From contig WVXJ01000011.1 in assembly GCA_011773575.1 (NCBI GenBank), forward strand, positions 23,678 through 30,644: 6,967 nucleotides of DNA, given 5' to 3'. The notes beneath the pieces were generated by a model, which searched no databases, was not told where the DNA came from, and saw only the letters and a program-made list of their open reading frames with translations. The stretch comes from Armatimonadota bacterium. GTDB lineage: Bacteria; Armatimonadota; Hebobacteria; Hebobacterales; WVXJ01. Below are positions 1 to 5,975 of this stretch, piece by piece; position 1 is the first letter of the stretch, and every line of letters begins with the position of its first letter. The position numbers and the translations under genes were made by a program.

Positions 1-133
1 GACGGCTGTCTTACATTCTTGTCATATTCAGAGCGGAAAAAGGGTGACACGCAAGAAGAAGACATGGAGGCCCTGGAATGGGACCGACCTCTAACGCATC
101 GTATTCGTCAGTACCAAGAAGACCGGGAGGCTC
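1..133. other. Leader region upstream of the first clear gene
   Basis: No complete gene is visible here. One plus-strand frame, starting at base 1, is open throughout and reads a charged, Glu/Arg-rich peptide (for example THRIRQYQEDREAHDEA near its end). It continues without a stop to 297, deep inside the next gene in another frame. It could be the tail of an upstream gene, but a real overlap of more than 160 bases would be unusual, so I do not call it a CDS. The other two plus frames stop at 45-47 and 92-94; either could hold the last codons of an upstream gene. I see no convincing -35/-10 pair and no terminator hairpin. Confidence 0.4.
126..130 (+). promoter_or_regulatory. Ribosome binding site deciding the start of the propeller gene
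   Basis: GGAGG lies 3 bases before ATG 134 and 6 bases before the next in-frame ATG at 137. The spacing favours initiation at 137, giving a protein one residue shorter (MRLRRWVKL). The same arrangement recurs exactly before the second gene (1186-1190). Confidence 0.6.
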
Positions 134-163
134 ATGATGAGGCTTCGCCGCTGGGTAAAACTG
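126..163 (+). repeat. 38-bp direct repeat, copy 1 (RBS plus N-terminal codons)
   Basis: Bases 126-163 are identical to 1186-1223. The block covers the GGAGG ribosome binding site, both candidate ATG codons and the codons for MRLRRWVKL. Similarity then fades over the hydrophobic segment. The rest of the two genes is unrelated. Confidence 0.95.
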
Positions 164-1174
164 GCAACGGCCCTGATCGCTCTTCCTGTAGTGCTGATGT
201 CGCTCGGCTGCGAGCCGCAGGGCAAAGAAACCCGCTATGTTGGAAGAGGAATGGTAGTGGGGTGGTCACCAGACGGTTCCTCGCTGTTGTACGTTGACTA
301 CAGTACATTCGATCCTCCAGAGAGTAGCCCAAGCCTGGATATGGTGAATTTCAGAAAAGGGACTCGACGAAGACTGATAAACGGAGCGGGCAAACATCAG
401 GATTCTGAAGAATTCGACATAGTTGGCTTGTGTCAGTGGTTATCTCCCGACAGGCTCGCCTACGCAAGGGCCGCTCACTGGCGTTGCTGGCTCGTCGAGA
501 TCGACCTGGATATGCAGCAAATGGGCGTGCTGGCGGAATTTCCAGGAGATGCGTTCCCGCAGTCCGTTCTGGTCGGGCCTAAGAGTAAGGTTGTTTTCAT
601 GCGGGACCCGCGGGGGGAGCCATTTGATCCAAACCTCTGGATGCTTGACTTTGAGACGAAGGAAATGAAGAAACTCACTTCTTACACCCTCGACGAAGGT
701 AGTGGTATACGGTTCTATCCATTTCGTCACTACCGATGGTCGAATGACGGAGACAGAGTGCTTTTTGAACTGCACCGCTTAGGCGAAACAGAGAATGACC
801 TAGACTTCCTGAGGGATTCGCTCGGTCTGAGGGTCGTCGATATCAATACAGGCGAGATCGCACAATTCTCGTCCTTGCCCGAAAAAGGCTGGTTCTTGGA
901 TTGGGGCGGCAGCAACGACGAATTGCTTGCCTATACCCGGCAACTGCCGAATGGAAATTGGAGATTGAAGGTCTGGAACCATGCGACCCAACAAGAAATC
1001 GAGTTGGGCGACACAGAGTATGACTGCGATGCGGCCGCGTTCAATCCTGACGGAAGCAAAATCGCTTTCACACTTAATCTAGGCTCGAAGCGGAAGTGGT
1101 GGCAGGCGCTGTCGGCAACGAGGAAAACATATGTCGCTACCCTGAAATGGGAAAACGACGTGCACGCGCCATGA
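134..1174 (+). CDS. Putative lipoprotein with PD40/TolB-like beta-propeller repeats
   Basis: Predicted exported protein of 346 residues (345 if it starts at ATG 137). Residues 3-9 are basic (RLRRWVK), residues 10-25 are hydrophobic, and Cys26 follows in the context LMSLGC. This resembles a lipoprotein signal, though the -3 residue is Ser rather than the usual Leu/Val/Ile. The mature part carries degenerate WSPDG-type repeats: VGWSPDGSSLLYV (about 42-54), CQWLSPDRLAYARA (about 100-113), YRWSNDGDRVLFEL (about 199-212) and AAFNPDGSKIAFTL (about 300-313). This pattern is typical of PD40 blades in TolB-like and DPP-IV-like propellers, and the length suits a single propeller domain. No catalytic triad or C-terminal peptidase domain is present, so binding or scaffolding at the envelope is more likely than catalysis; the ligand is unknown. 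The gene begins with a 38-bp block identical to the start of the next gene, which begins about 20 bases downstream on the same strand. Confidence 0.88.
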   Translation: MMRLRRWVKLATALIALPVVLMSLGCEPQGKETRYVGRGMVVGWSPDGSSLLYVDYSTFDPPESSPSLDMVNFRKGTRRRLINGAGKHQDSEEFDIVGLCQWLSPDRLAYARAAHWRCWLVEIDLDMQQMGVLAEFPGDAFPQSVLVGPKSKVVFMRDPRGEPFDPNLWMLDFETKEMKKLTSYTLDEGSGIRFYPFRHYRWSNDGDRVLFELHRLGETENDLDFLRDSLGLRVVDINTGEIAQFSSLPEKGWFLDWGGSNDELLAYTRQLPNGNWRLKVWNHATQQEIELGDTEYDCDAAAFNPDGSKIAFTLNLGSKRKWWQALSATRKTYVATLKWENDVHAP

Positions 1175-1185
1175 TTAGGCGTTTC

Positions 1186-1223
1186 GGAGGCTCATGATGA
1201 GGCTTCGCCGCTGGGTAAAACTG
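1186..1223 (+). repeat. 38-bp direct repeat, copy 2 (RBS plus N-terminal codons)
   Basis: Exact copy of 126-163, lying 1060 bases downstream. It supplies the ribosome binding site (GGAGG at 1186-1190) and the basic N-terminal codons of the second gene. As in copy 1, spacing favours the second ATG (1197) over the first (1194). Confidence 0.95.
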
Positions 1224-1778
1224 ACAATCGCCCTCATCATCATTGCCGTGTTGGTGGCGGCGGCTGCGACACTCCTGGAACGAGCAAGAACCCGGGATAA
1301 GGTTGAACTGGGCAAAGTGCTCAGCGCGGGAAGGGTACCCGCAAAGGGCTGGGAGACCACCCTGTTCGAGGGCCATCAACTCACCTTCCCGCTCATACTC
1401 TACCCCGGCGCGGAGATCCAGGCTTACGACATGCTCCCCGCGCAAGAAGGCGGCCAGGACTATGTAGTGCTGCTGGGAACAACCGACACCCCCGCCCAGG
1501 TCGTCAAATACTATGAAAAAGCCCTGCGCGGCCGCGGCATCAAGATGATGACCAGCGAAGGCGCGCCTCAAGAATATGCAATGTTGTCAGAGACCCCCAA
1601 AAACGGCAAGATCCTCCAAGTATTTGCAGACAAAGGCCCCAAAGGCCCACCCGCCGATTTGCTCAATTTCCTACAGACCCCCTCCGAATCAACTGATGAA
1701 ACAAAGATCACCATCTTCCTGCCACTCCCCAACGAAGTCCTGGAATCCATAGAGCGCTCTCTGGAAGGCGTTCAGTAA
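1194..1778 (+). CDS. Membrane-anchored protein with YPGA-type domain, function unknown
   Basis: A 194-residue protein (193 if it starts at ATG 1197, which is better spaced from GGAGG). Residues 3-9 are basic, and about 11-28 form one long hydrophobic helix with no Cys and no clear AXA cleavage site, so it is probably a signal anchor with the remainder outside the membrane. The extracytoplasmic part contains LYPGAEI at about 69-75 and then TTDTPAQVVKYYEKALRGRG at about 96-115. This pairing (a YPGA strand, then a Thr-x-D/S-x-P helix with Val-Val-x-Tyr-Tyr-x-x-x-Leu) is found in many bacterial exported proteins of unknown role. The C-terminus (about 165-194) is acidic and ends in a helix, NEVLESIERSLEG. 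The gene follows the propeller lipoprotein by about 20 bases and shares its 5' end, so the two are probably co-expressed at the envelope. The domain assignment is from pattern memory only. Confidence 0.87.
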   Translation: MMRLRRWVKLTIALIIIAVLVAAAATLLERARTRDKVELGKVLSAGRVPAKGWETTLFEGHQLTFPLILYPGAEIQAYDMLPAQEGGQDYVVLLGTTDTPAQVVKYYEKALRGRGIKMMTSEGAPQEYAMLSETPKNGKILQVFADKGPKGPPADLLNFLQTPSESTDETKITIFLPLPNEVLESIERSLEGVQ

Positions 1779-1835
1779 AGACGACATATATTTTCGATAG
1801 AGGAGAAGCAGGTAATCTCCCTTCAGGATTCTATA

Positions 1836-2864
1836 ATGTTGAGCCAGTCTGTGATTAAAGCATGGGTATGCTTTTGGCGACAAGCGCTTGGGGTATGGGG
1901 GCGGATTTGGCTCGCCATAGCCATATCGGCCCTGCTCAGCGCAATAGAGGTCTCGGATTGCCGCGCAGCAGAGAGAGAAACCGTGAAAACGCCTCCTTTG
2001 ACCCGAACAGCGAGCGGCCCTGTTCTCATCGGAGCCGTCCGCGGCAAGCAGATCATACTCACCGGTGTGTGGGAACCGAAGACAGGCTGGCGGAGCGCGG
2101 CCAACGCGGATGAAGACAAGGATCTTATGCCCAATGGCACTGTGTGGACCTTGTACGGTGCCCATAAACGTCCTGTGAGGGTGACCAGTGGACCGCCGCG
2201 CGTAAAGCCGCGCTATGAGCCTTTCTTGATGAGGAATCGCCCTTCGGACTTCTATGTTAGCGCGGAACTCGCCAGCCGTCCGAGCTACAAGCATGAGATA
2301 GCGGTAGCGGGCGCAGGCTCCACCGACGAACGCCTTGTGCGAGAGTTCCCTCCCATGTGGTACAAGCCTGCTAAGCGGCTCTCTGATTATCTGCTGGAAA
2401 ACAGCCCGTTGGATGCACTAAACGAAATGCAGGTCGTTCTGGAGGATCTAGACGGTGATGGTAGGAAGGAACATCTGGTCACATTCGCGGGGACAGTATG
2501 GTTCTATCCTGCACTTCGAGATAAGGTGGATTATGTCAGGAATGTCGTGATTGCGGCGGCACATACAACTGACAACGGCACTTACCGGGTGAGCATGCTG
2601 ACCGAGATGGCCCAAAGCATGTTGCGCGGACCATTATTGCACGGAAAAGGGGTACGATATGCAGAAATCCTTGCCATCACCGACATTAACGGAGACGGCC
2701 GGCGCGAGGTGGCTATCAGCACTGATGGAGCGGACTGGTGGGCATTTGAAGTATATGCCTTCGATGGAAGCCGGTTTCAGCAGGTGTTGTTCTTTGGGGG
2801 ATACTGGGCGGAAATAAGGGGAGGAGACAGGGGAGGAGTAGGGTTGGGGTTGGAGTTATGGTGA
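1836..2864 (+). CDS. A/B-family exported protein, copy A1
   Basis: First of five tandem paralogues; I do not recognise the family. In the 342 residues, a Trp-rich N-terminus is followed by a hydrophobic stretch (RIWLAIAISALLSA) ending at E-V-S-D-C, then a short Thr/Pro linker (TVKTPPLTRTASGP). Next come the family core (GVWEPKTGWRSAANADEDKD), PRYEPFLMRNRP, and two Asp/Gly loops: DLDGDGRKE at about 204-212 and DINGDGRRE at about 283-291. The latter is followed by ADWWAFEVYAFDG. Such loops are typical of Ca-binding FG-GAP/EF-hand-like sites, so an exported Ca-binding protein is a reasonable inference. ATG 1836 has AGGA 7 bases upstream. The alternative GTG 1851 aligns with the starts of A2 and A3 but lacks a good ribosome site. 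A1 has Ser where the other copies have Cys in the RLC-x-Y/H-L motif. Its last 17 residues (EIRGGDRGG...) are a Gly-rich tail absent from B copies. The stop overlaps the B1 start. Confidence 0.92.
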   Translation: MLSQSVIKAWVCFWRQALGVWGRIWLAIAISALLSAIEVSDCRAAERETVKTPPLTRTASGPVLIGAVRGKQIILTGVWEPKTGWRSAANADEDKDLMPNGTVWTLYGAHKRPVRVTSGPPRVKPRYEPFLMRNRPSDFYVSAELASRPSYKHEIAVAGAGSTDERLVREFPPMWYKPAKRLSDYLLENSPLDALNEMQVVLEDLDGDGRKEHLVTFAGTVWFYPALRDKVDYVRNVVIAAAHTTDNGTYRVSMLTEMAQSMLRGPLLHGKGVRYAEILAITDINGDGRREVAISTDGADWWAFEVYAFDGSRFQQVLFFGGYWAEIRGGDRGGVGLGLELW

Positions 2865-3853
2865 TAACCGCATGCTTTTACCGACAAACGCTTTCCAGTA
2901 AGAGAATCTGGTTCGCCACAGCCATGGCGGCCCTGCTGGGCGTAGCAGCAGTCTCAAATTGCCGTGCAGAAAGCAGAGAATCTCCCTCGCCGCCAGCTCA
3001 GAAAGAAACCGCGAAGACACCTCCTTTGACCCAAGCAGCGGGCGGGCCTGTTCTTGTTGGAAGTGTCGGCCCCGGGAAAACCACAACTGTAACCTTCGTG
3101 GGTGCCTGGAACCCGAAAACAGGCTGGCGGAACGCGGCCAACGCGGAAGAAGACAAGGAACTTATGCCGGATGGCACTGTATGGACCTTATACGGTCTGA
3201 ATCAACCCCCTTTGAGAGTTGCGAGTGGACCCGTACGCCTCGTGTGGCCCTTTGAGCATCTCGACCTCCCTGCTGAACCTGAGCACTGCGATGTTACCGC
3301 GAAACTCACGAGGAATCCCAGAGGCAAGTATCCACTGGCGGTATCGGGCATTGACTTCATGGATGAAGGCCTTGTGCGAGTGCTTCTACCGCAGGAGGAT
3401 CCGAACACCAAGCGTCTCTGCGAATACCTGCTGGAGAACGGCCTGGTCAAGAAGGTAGAGAAGATTCACCAGGTCGTCCGCGCCGATTTGGATGGTGATG
3501 GTAAGGAGGAACATCTGGTCGCATTCCACGGAAATATATGGGCCTATTATGCGCCTAACGACGAGGCATATCCTGCCAACAATTCCGTGATCGCCGCGGC
3601 ACATATGACGGACAGCGGCACCTACCGGGTGAGCATGCTGACTGAGATGGCGCAGATCGTGCTGCGCGGCTCGCATTTTGGCGGAAGGGGAGTGTTGGGC
3701 GCAGAAATCCTTGCCATCGCCGACATTAACGGAGACGGCCGGCGAGAGGTGGTAATCAGTACCAATGGAGCGGACTGGTGGGCATTTGAAGTATACGCTT
3801 TCGATGGGAAACGATTTCAAAAGGTACTGTTCTTTGGAGGATACTGGGCATAG
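2858..3853 (+). CDS. A/B-family exported protein, copy B1
   Basis: A 331-residue paralogue of the B type, with N-terminus MVITACFYRQTLSSKRIW. The hydrophobic segment (FATAMAALLGVAAVSNC) is followed by a longer Pro-rich linker than in A1 and A2 (SRESPSPPAQKETAKTPP). It retains the G-W-R-N-A-A-N-A-E-E-D-K core, the RLCEYLL motif, and Asp/Gly loops DLDGDGKEE (about 210-218) and DINGDGRRE (about 289-297), and ends VLFFGGYWA. The stretch after SGP (RLVWPFEHLDLPAEPEHCDV) differs sharply from the PRYxP...NRPEDF segment of A copies and B2, so this copy is locally divergent. Translation may start at ATG 2858 or at GTG 2861, which has GGAG 5 bases upstream. Either start overlaps the A1 stop (ATGGTGA), suggesting translational coupling. 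Function unknown; export is inferred from the N-terminus. Confidence 0.92.
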   Translation: MVITACFYRQTLSSKRIWFATAMAALLGVAAVSNCRAESRESPSPPAQKETAKTPPLTQAAGGPVLVGSVGPGKTTTVTFVGAWNPKTGWRNAANAEEDKELMPDGTVWTLYGLNQPPLRVASGPVRLVWPFEHLDLPAEPEHCDVTAKLTRNPRGKYPLAVSGIDFMDEGLVRVLLPQEDPNTKRLCEYLLENGLVKKVEKIHQVVRADLDGDGKEEHLVAFHGNIWAYYAPNDEAYPANNSVIAAAHMTDSGTYRVSMLTEMAQIVLRGSHFGGRGVLGAEILAIADINGDGRREVVISTNGADWWAFEVYAFDGKRFQKVLFFGGYWA

Positions 3854-3863
3854 ATATCAGAGG

Positions 3864-3870
3864 AGGAGGT
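3864..3870 (+). promoter_or_regulatory. Strong ribosome binding site for A2
   Basis: AGGAGGT followed by AATCC places a near-perfect Shine-Dalgarno 5 bases before GTG 3876, and fixes that non-ATG start. The same AGGAGGTAATCC block precedes A3 (5964-5975). A degenerate version (CAGGTAATC, 1809-1817) lies before A1. Confidence 0.85.
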
Positions 3871-3875
3871 AATCC

Positions 3876-4967
3876 GTGATCAGAGCATGGGCATGCTTGT
3901 GGCAGCGAGCGCGCTATGGGGAGCGGATTTGGCTCGCCATAGCCTTAGTGTCCCTGCTGAGTGTAACAGCGGTCTCGGATTGCCGCGCAGCAGAGAGAGA
4001 AACCGTGAAAACGCCTCCTTTGACCCAAACAGCGAGCGGCCCTGTTCTCATCGGGGCCGTCCGCGGCAGAGAGATCAGACTCGCCGGTGTATGGGAACCG
4101 GAAACGGGTTGGCGGAGCGCGGCCAACGCGGATGAAGACAAGGAACTCATGCCCAATGGCACTGTGTGGACCTTGTACGGTCTGAATCAGCCCCCTCTGA
4201 GAGTCAAGAGTGGACCGCCCAGCGTAAAGCCGCGCTATGAGCCTCGTTTGATGAGAAACCGCCCTGAAGACTTCTATGTCAGCGCGGAACTCCCCAGTCG
4301 TCCAAGAAACAGGTGCCGTGTGGCGGTATCAGGCATTGACCTGATGAATGAGCCTCCTGTGCGAATACTTCACAACTGGATTTCGCTCCGCGAATTGGTT
4401 GGCTTCAGTGGCACTGATTTGAAGATTGAGATGAGGAAAGTCCTCTCTTCGGCAGTGTTTGCGCGGGAGGAGGATCCAGCTACTACTCGCCTCTGCAAGC
4501 ATCTACTGGACAATAGTCCGTTCAAGGAGATACGTCAGGTTAACCAAGTCGTCTACGCTGATTTGGATGGTGATAGTGAAGAGGAACATCTGATCACATT
4601 CGAGGGAGGAGTACGGTTCTATTACGCGCCTCGAGATAAGGCGTCTCCTGCCAAGAATTCCATGATCGCCGTAGCACATATGACAGACAGCGACACCCAT
4701 CGGGTGAGTATCCTGACCGAGATGGCGCAGAGCATGTTGCGCGGGCCGTTCTTTCACAGTGCAGGGGTGCGATATGCAGAAATCCTTGCCATCACCGACA
4801 TTAATGGAGATGGCCGGCGTGAGGTGGCCATCAACACTGACGGAGCGGACTGGTGGGCATTTGAGGTATATGCCTTCGATGGCAACCGGTTTCACCAGGT
4901 ATTGTTCTTCGGGGGATATTGGGCAGAGATCAGGGAAGGAGAAGAGTTACGGCCATGGGTGTGGTAA
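3876..4967 (+). CDS. A/B-family exported protein, copy A2
   Basis: A 363-residue A-type paralogue, the longest complete copy, starting at GTG with an excellent ribosome site. The N-terminus MIRAWACLWQ leads into hydrophobic IWLAIALVSLLSVTAVSDC (Cys36), then a linker and core nearly the same as A1. Residues about 166-195 (4371-4460) are an extra segment of about 30 residues, including WISLRELVGFSGTDLKIEM, found in no other copy. It sits just before the E-E-D-P-x-T-x-R-L-C motif (Cys207). The first Asp/Gly loop is DLDGDSEEE (229-237), with Ser replacing the usually invariant Gly at loop position 6. The second, DINGDGRRE (308-316), is intact. The segment YGLNQPPLRV matches B1 rather than A1, a sign of exchange between copies. 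The 13-residue tail after GGYWA (EIREGEELRPWVW) reads through spacer-like purine-rich sequence, and the stop lies inside the B2 start region. Function unknown. Confidence 0.92.
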   Translation: MIRAWACLWQRARYGERIWLAIALVSLLSVTAVSDCRAAERETVKTPPLTQTASGPVLIGAVRGREIRLAGVWEPETGWRSAANADEDKELMPNGTVWTLYGLNQPPLRVKSGPPSVKPRYEPRLMRNRPEDFYVSAELPSRPRNRCRVAVSGIDLMNEPPVRILHNWISLRELVGFSGTDLKIEMRKVLSSAVFAREEDPATTRLCKHLLDNSPFKEIRQVNQVVYADLDGDSEEEHLITFEGGVRFYYAPRDKASPAKNSMIAVAHMTDSDTHRVSILTEMAQSMLRGPFFHSAGVRYAEILAITDINGDGRREVAINTDGADWWAFEVYAFDGNRFHQVLFFGGYWAEIREGEELRPWVW

Positions 4968-5941
4968 TCACCGCATGCTTTTACCGACAAACGCTTTCCA
5001 GTAAGAGAATCTGGTTCGCCATAGCCATGGCGGCCCTGCTCAGCCTGGCAGCGGTCTCGGATTGCCTTCCAGAAGAGAAGGCTATCCCTCCAACCCCTGC
5101 TCAGAAGGAAACCGCAAAGACGCCTCCTCAGACCAAGAAGACGGAAGCGCCTGTTCTTGCTGGATTTGCCAGCGTCTTGAGCGGGGTAACCTTGGTGGGT
5201 ATCTGGGAAGCGAAAACAGGCTGGCGGCATGCGACCAACGCGTATGAAGACAAGGAACTCATGCCTGAGGGGACTGTGTGGACCCTGTACGGCCTGGGTT
5301 TGCCTCCGCGGAGGACTACCAGTGAGGCGCCAAGAGTCGAGCCGCGCTATCGGCCTGATTTCATGAGCAATGACCCTGAGGACTTCGAAGTCGAAGCGGA
5401 ACTCCCCAGTCACAACAAAGACGGGTACCCCCTGGCCGTATCAGGTGTTGACTTGATGGATAAACGCCCTGTGCGAGTGCTTCCACCGCAGGAGGATCCG
5501 GATACCAATCGTCTCTGCAAATACCTGCTGGAGAACGGCCTGGTCAAGAAGGTAGAAAAGATTCACCAGGTCGTCCGCGCCGATTTGGATGGTGATGGTA
5601 AGGAGGAACATCTCGTAACATTGGAGGGGGCAACATGGGTATATTACGCGCCTATGGACACGGCAGGAGTTGGTGGTAGCACTAGCGTGATTGCCGTGGC
5701 ACATACCACTGATAGCGGCACCTACCGGGTGAGCGCGCTGACTGAGATGGCGCAAAGTGTACTGCGCGGATCGGATTTCTACGGAGCAGGTGTGGTGGAT
5801 GCAGAAATCCTTGCCATCGCCGATATCAACGGAGACGGCTGGCGCGAGGTGGCAATCAGCACCAACGGAATGGACTGGTGGAAATTTGAGGTTTATGCCT
5901 TCGACGGAAACCGGTTTCATCCGATATTGCGCTTTGGGTGA
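4955..5941 (+). CDS. A/B-family exported protein, copy B2
   Basis: A 328-residue B-type paralogue. I start it at ATG 4955 (MGVVITACFYRQTL). An upstream in-frame TTG at 4919 would add 12 residues that lie within the A2 tail and do not match B1. GTG 4961 is another possible start, aligning with GTG 2861 of B1. The best Shine-Dalgarno (AAGGAG, 4936-4941) is rather distant, so coupling to A2 termination (overlap of 13 bases) is likely. The N-terminus and hydrophobic segment match B1, including a 52-bp identical DNA run. The cysteine context is VSDCLPEEK, then a Pro/Lys linker. Core residues, RLCKYLL, DLDGDGKEE (210-218) and DINGDGWRE (290-298) are present. The middle region (PRYRPDFMSNDPEDFEVEAEL) is A-like, unlike B1. 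The protein ends ILRFG: a TGA replaces the second Gly codon of the conserved FFGGYWA ending, removing four residues. Function unknown. Confidence 0.9.
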   Translation: MGVVITACFYRQTLSSKRIWFAIAMAALLSLAAVSDCLPEEKAIPPTPAQKETAKTPPQTKKTEAPVLAGFASVLSGVTLVGIWEAKTGWRHATNAYEDKELMPEGTVWTLYGLGLPPRRTTSEAPRVEPRYRPDFMSNDPEDFEVEAELPSHNKDGYPLAVSGVDLMDKRPVRVLPPQEDPDTNRLCKYLLENGLVKKVEKIHQVVRADLDGDGKEEHLVTLEGATWVYYAPMDTAGVGGSTSVIAVAHTTDSGTYRVSALTEMAQSVLRGSDFYGAGVVDAEILAIADINGDGWREVAISTNGMDWWKFEVYAFDGNRFHPILRFG

Positions 5942-5963
5942 GGCTGGGCGCAGATATGAGGCC

Positions 5964-5970
5964 AGGAGGT
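5964..5970 (+). promoter_or_regulatory. Strong ribosome binding site for A3
   Basis: AGGAGGT with AATCC to ATG 5976 reproduces the A2 initiation region base for base in the Shine-Dalgarno and spacer. It supports the start of the last gene, which has no stop inside the window. Confidence 0.85.
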
Positions 5971-5975
5971 AATCC

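Larger units (their letters stand above)
1797..3853 (+). repeat. A-B cassette, unit 1
   Basis: Two-gene tandem unit made of A1 and B1. The left boundary is set near 1797, because the sequence before A1 (GAGGAG...AGGTAATC) aligns with the spacers before A2 and A3. Bases 1949-2004 are identical to 3971-4026 in unit 2 (56 bp), and 2867-2918 are identical to 4970-5021 (52 bp). Confidence 0.85.
3854..5941 (+). repeat. A-B cassette, unit 2
   Basis: Second two-gene unit, A2 plus B2, in the same order and orientation as unit 1. The B1 to B2 offset is about 2.1 kb, and 3461-3516 is identical to 5558-5613 (56 bp). The unit is longer than unit 1 mainly through the 30-codon insertion in A2. Confidence 0.85.

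Noticed and set aside
19..297. Plus-strand open frame from TTG 19 through the start of the propeller gene
   Set aside because: No ribosome site, a weak start codon, and more than half of it overlaps a better-supported gene in another frame. Kept only as a possible tail of an upstream gene in the leader entry.
134..1174. Propeller protein as a prolyl oligopeptidase or as TolB itself
   Set aside because: There is no alpha/beta-hydrolase domain or Gly-x-Ser-x-Gly motif and no TolB N-terminal domain; only PD40-like repeats are visible.
1802..1820. Hairpin before A1 as a terminator
   Set aside because: The stem is only 5 bp with a 9-base loop and no T-tract follows, so it is not an intrinsic terminator.
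1787..1837. TATATT (1787-1792) and TATAAT (1832-1837) as -10 promoter elements before A1
   Set aside because: No TTGACA-like hexamer lies at a suitable distance, and the second overlaps the start codon. An internal promoter cannot be excluded but is not supported.
4919..4954. N-terminal extension of B2 to TTG 4919
   Set aside because: The added residues are the A2 tail read in another frame and have no match in B1; the family N-terminus begins at ATG 4955.
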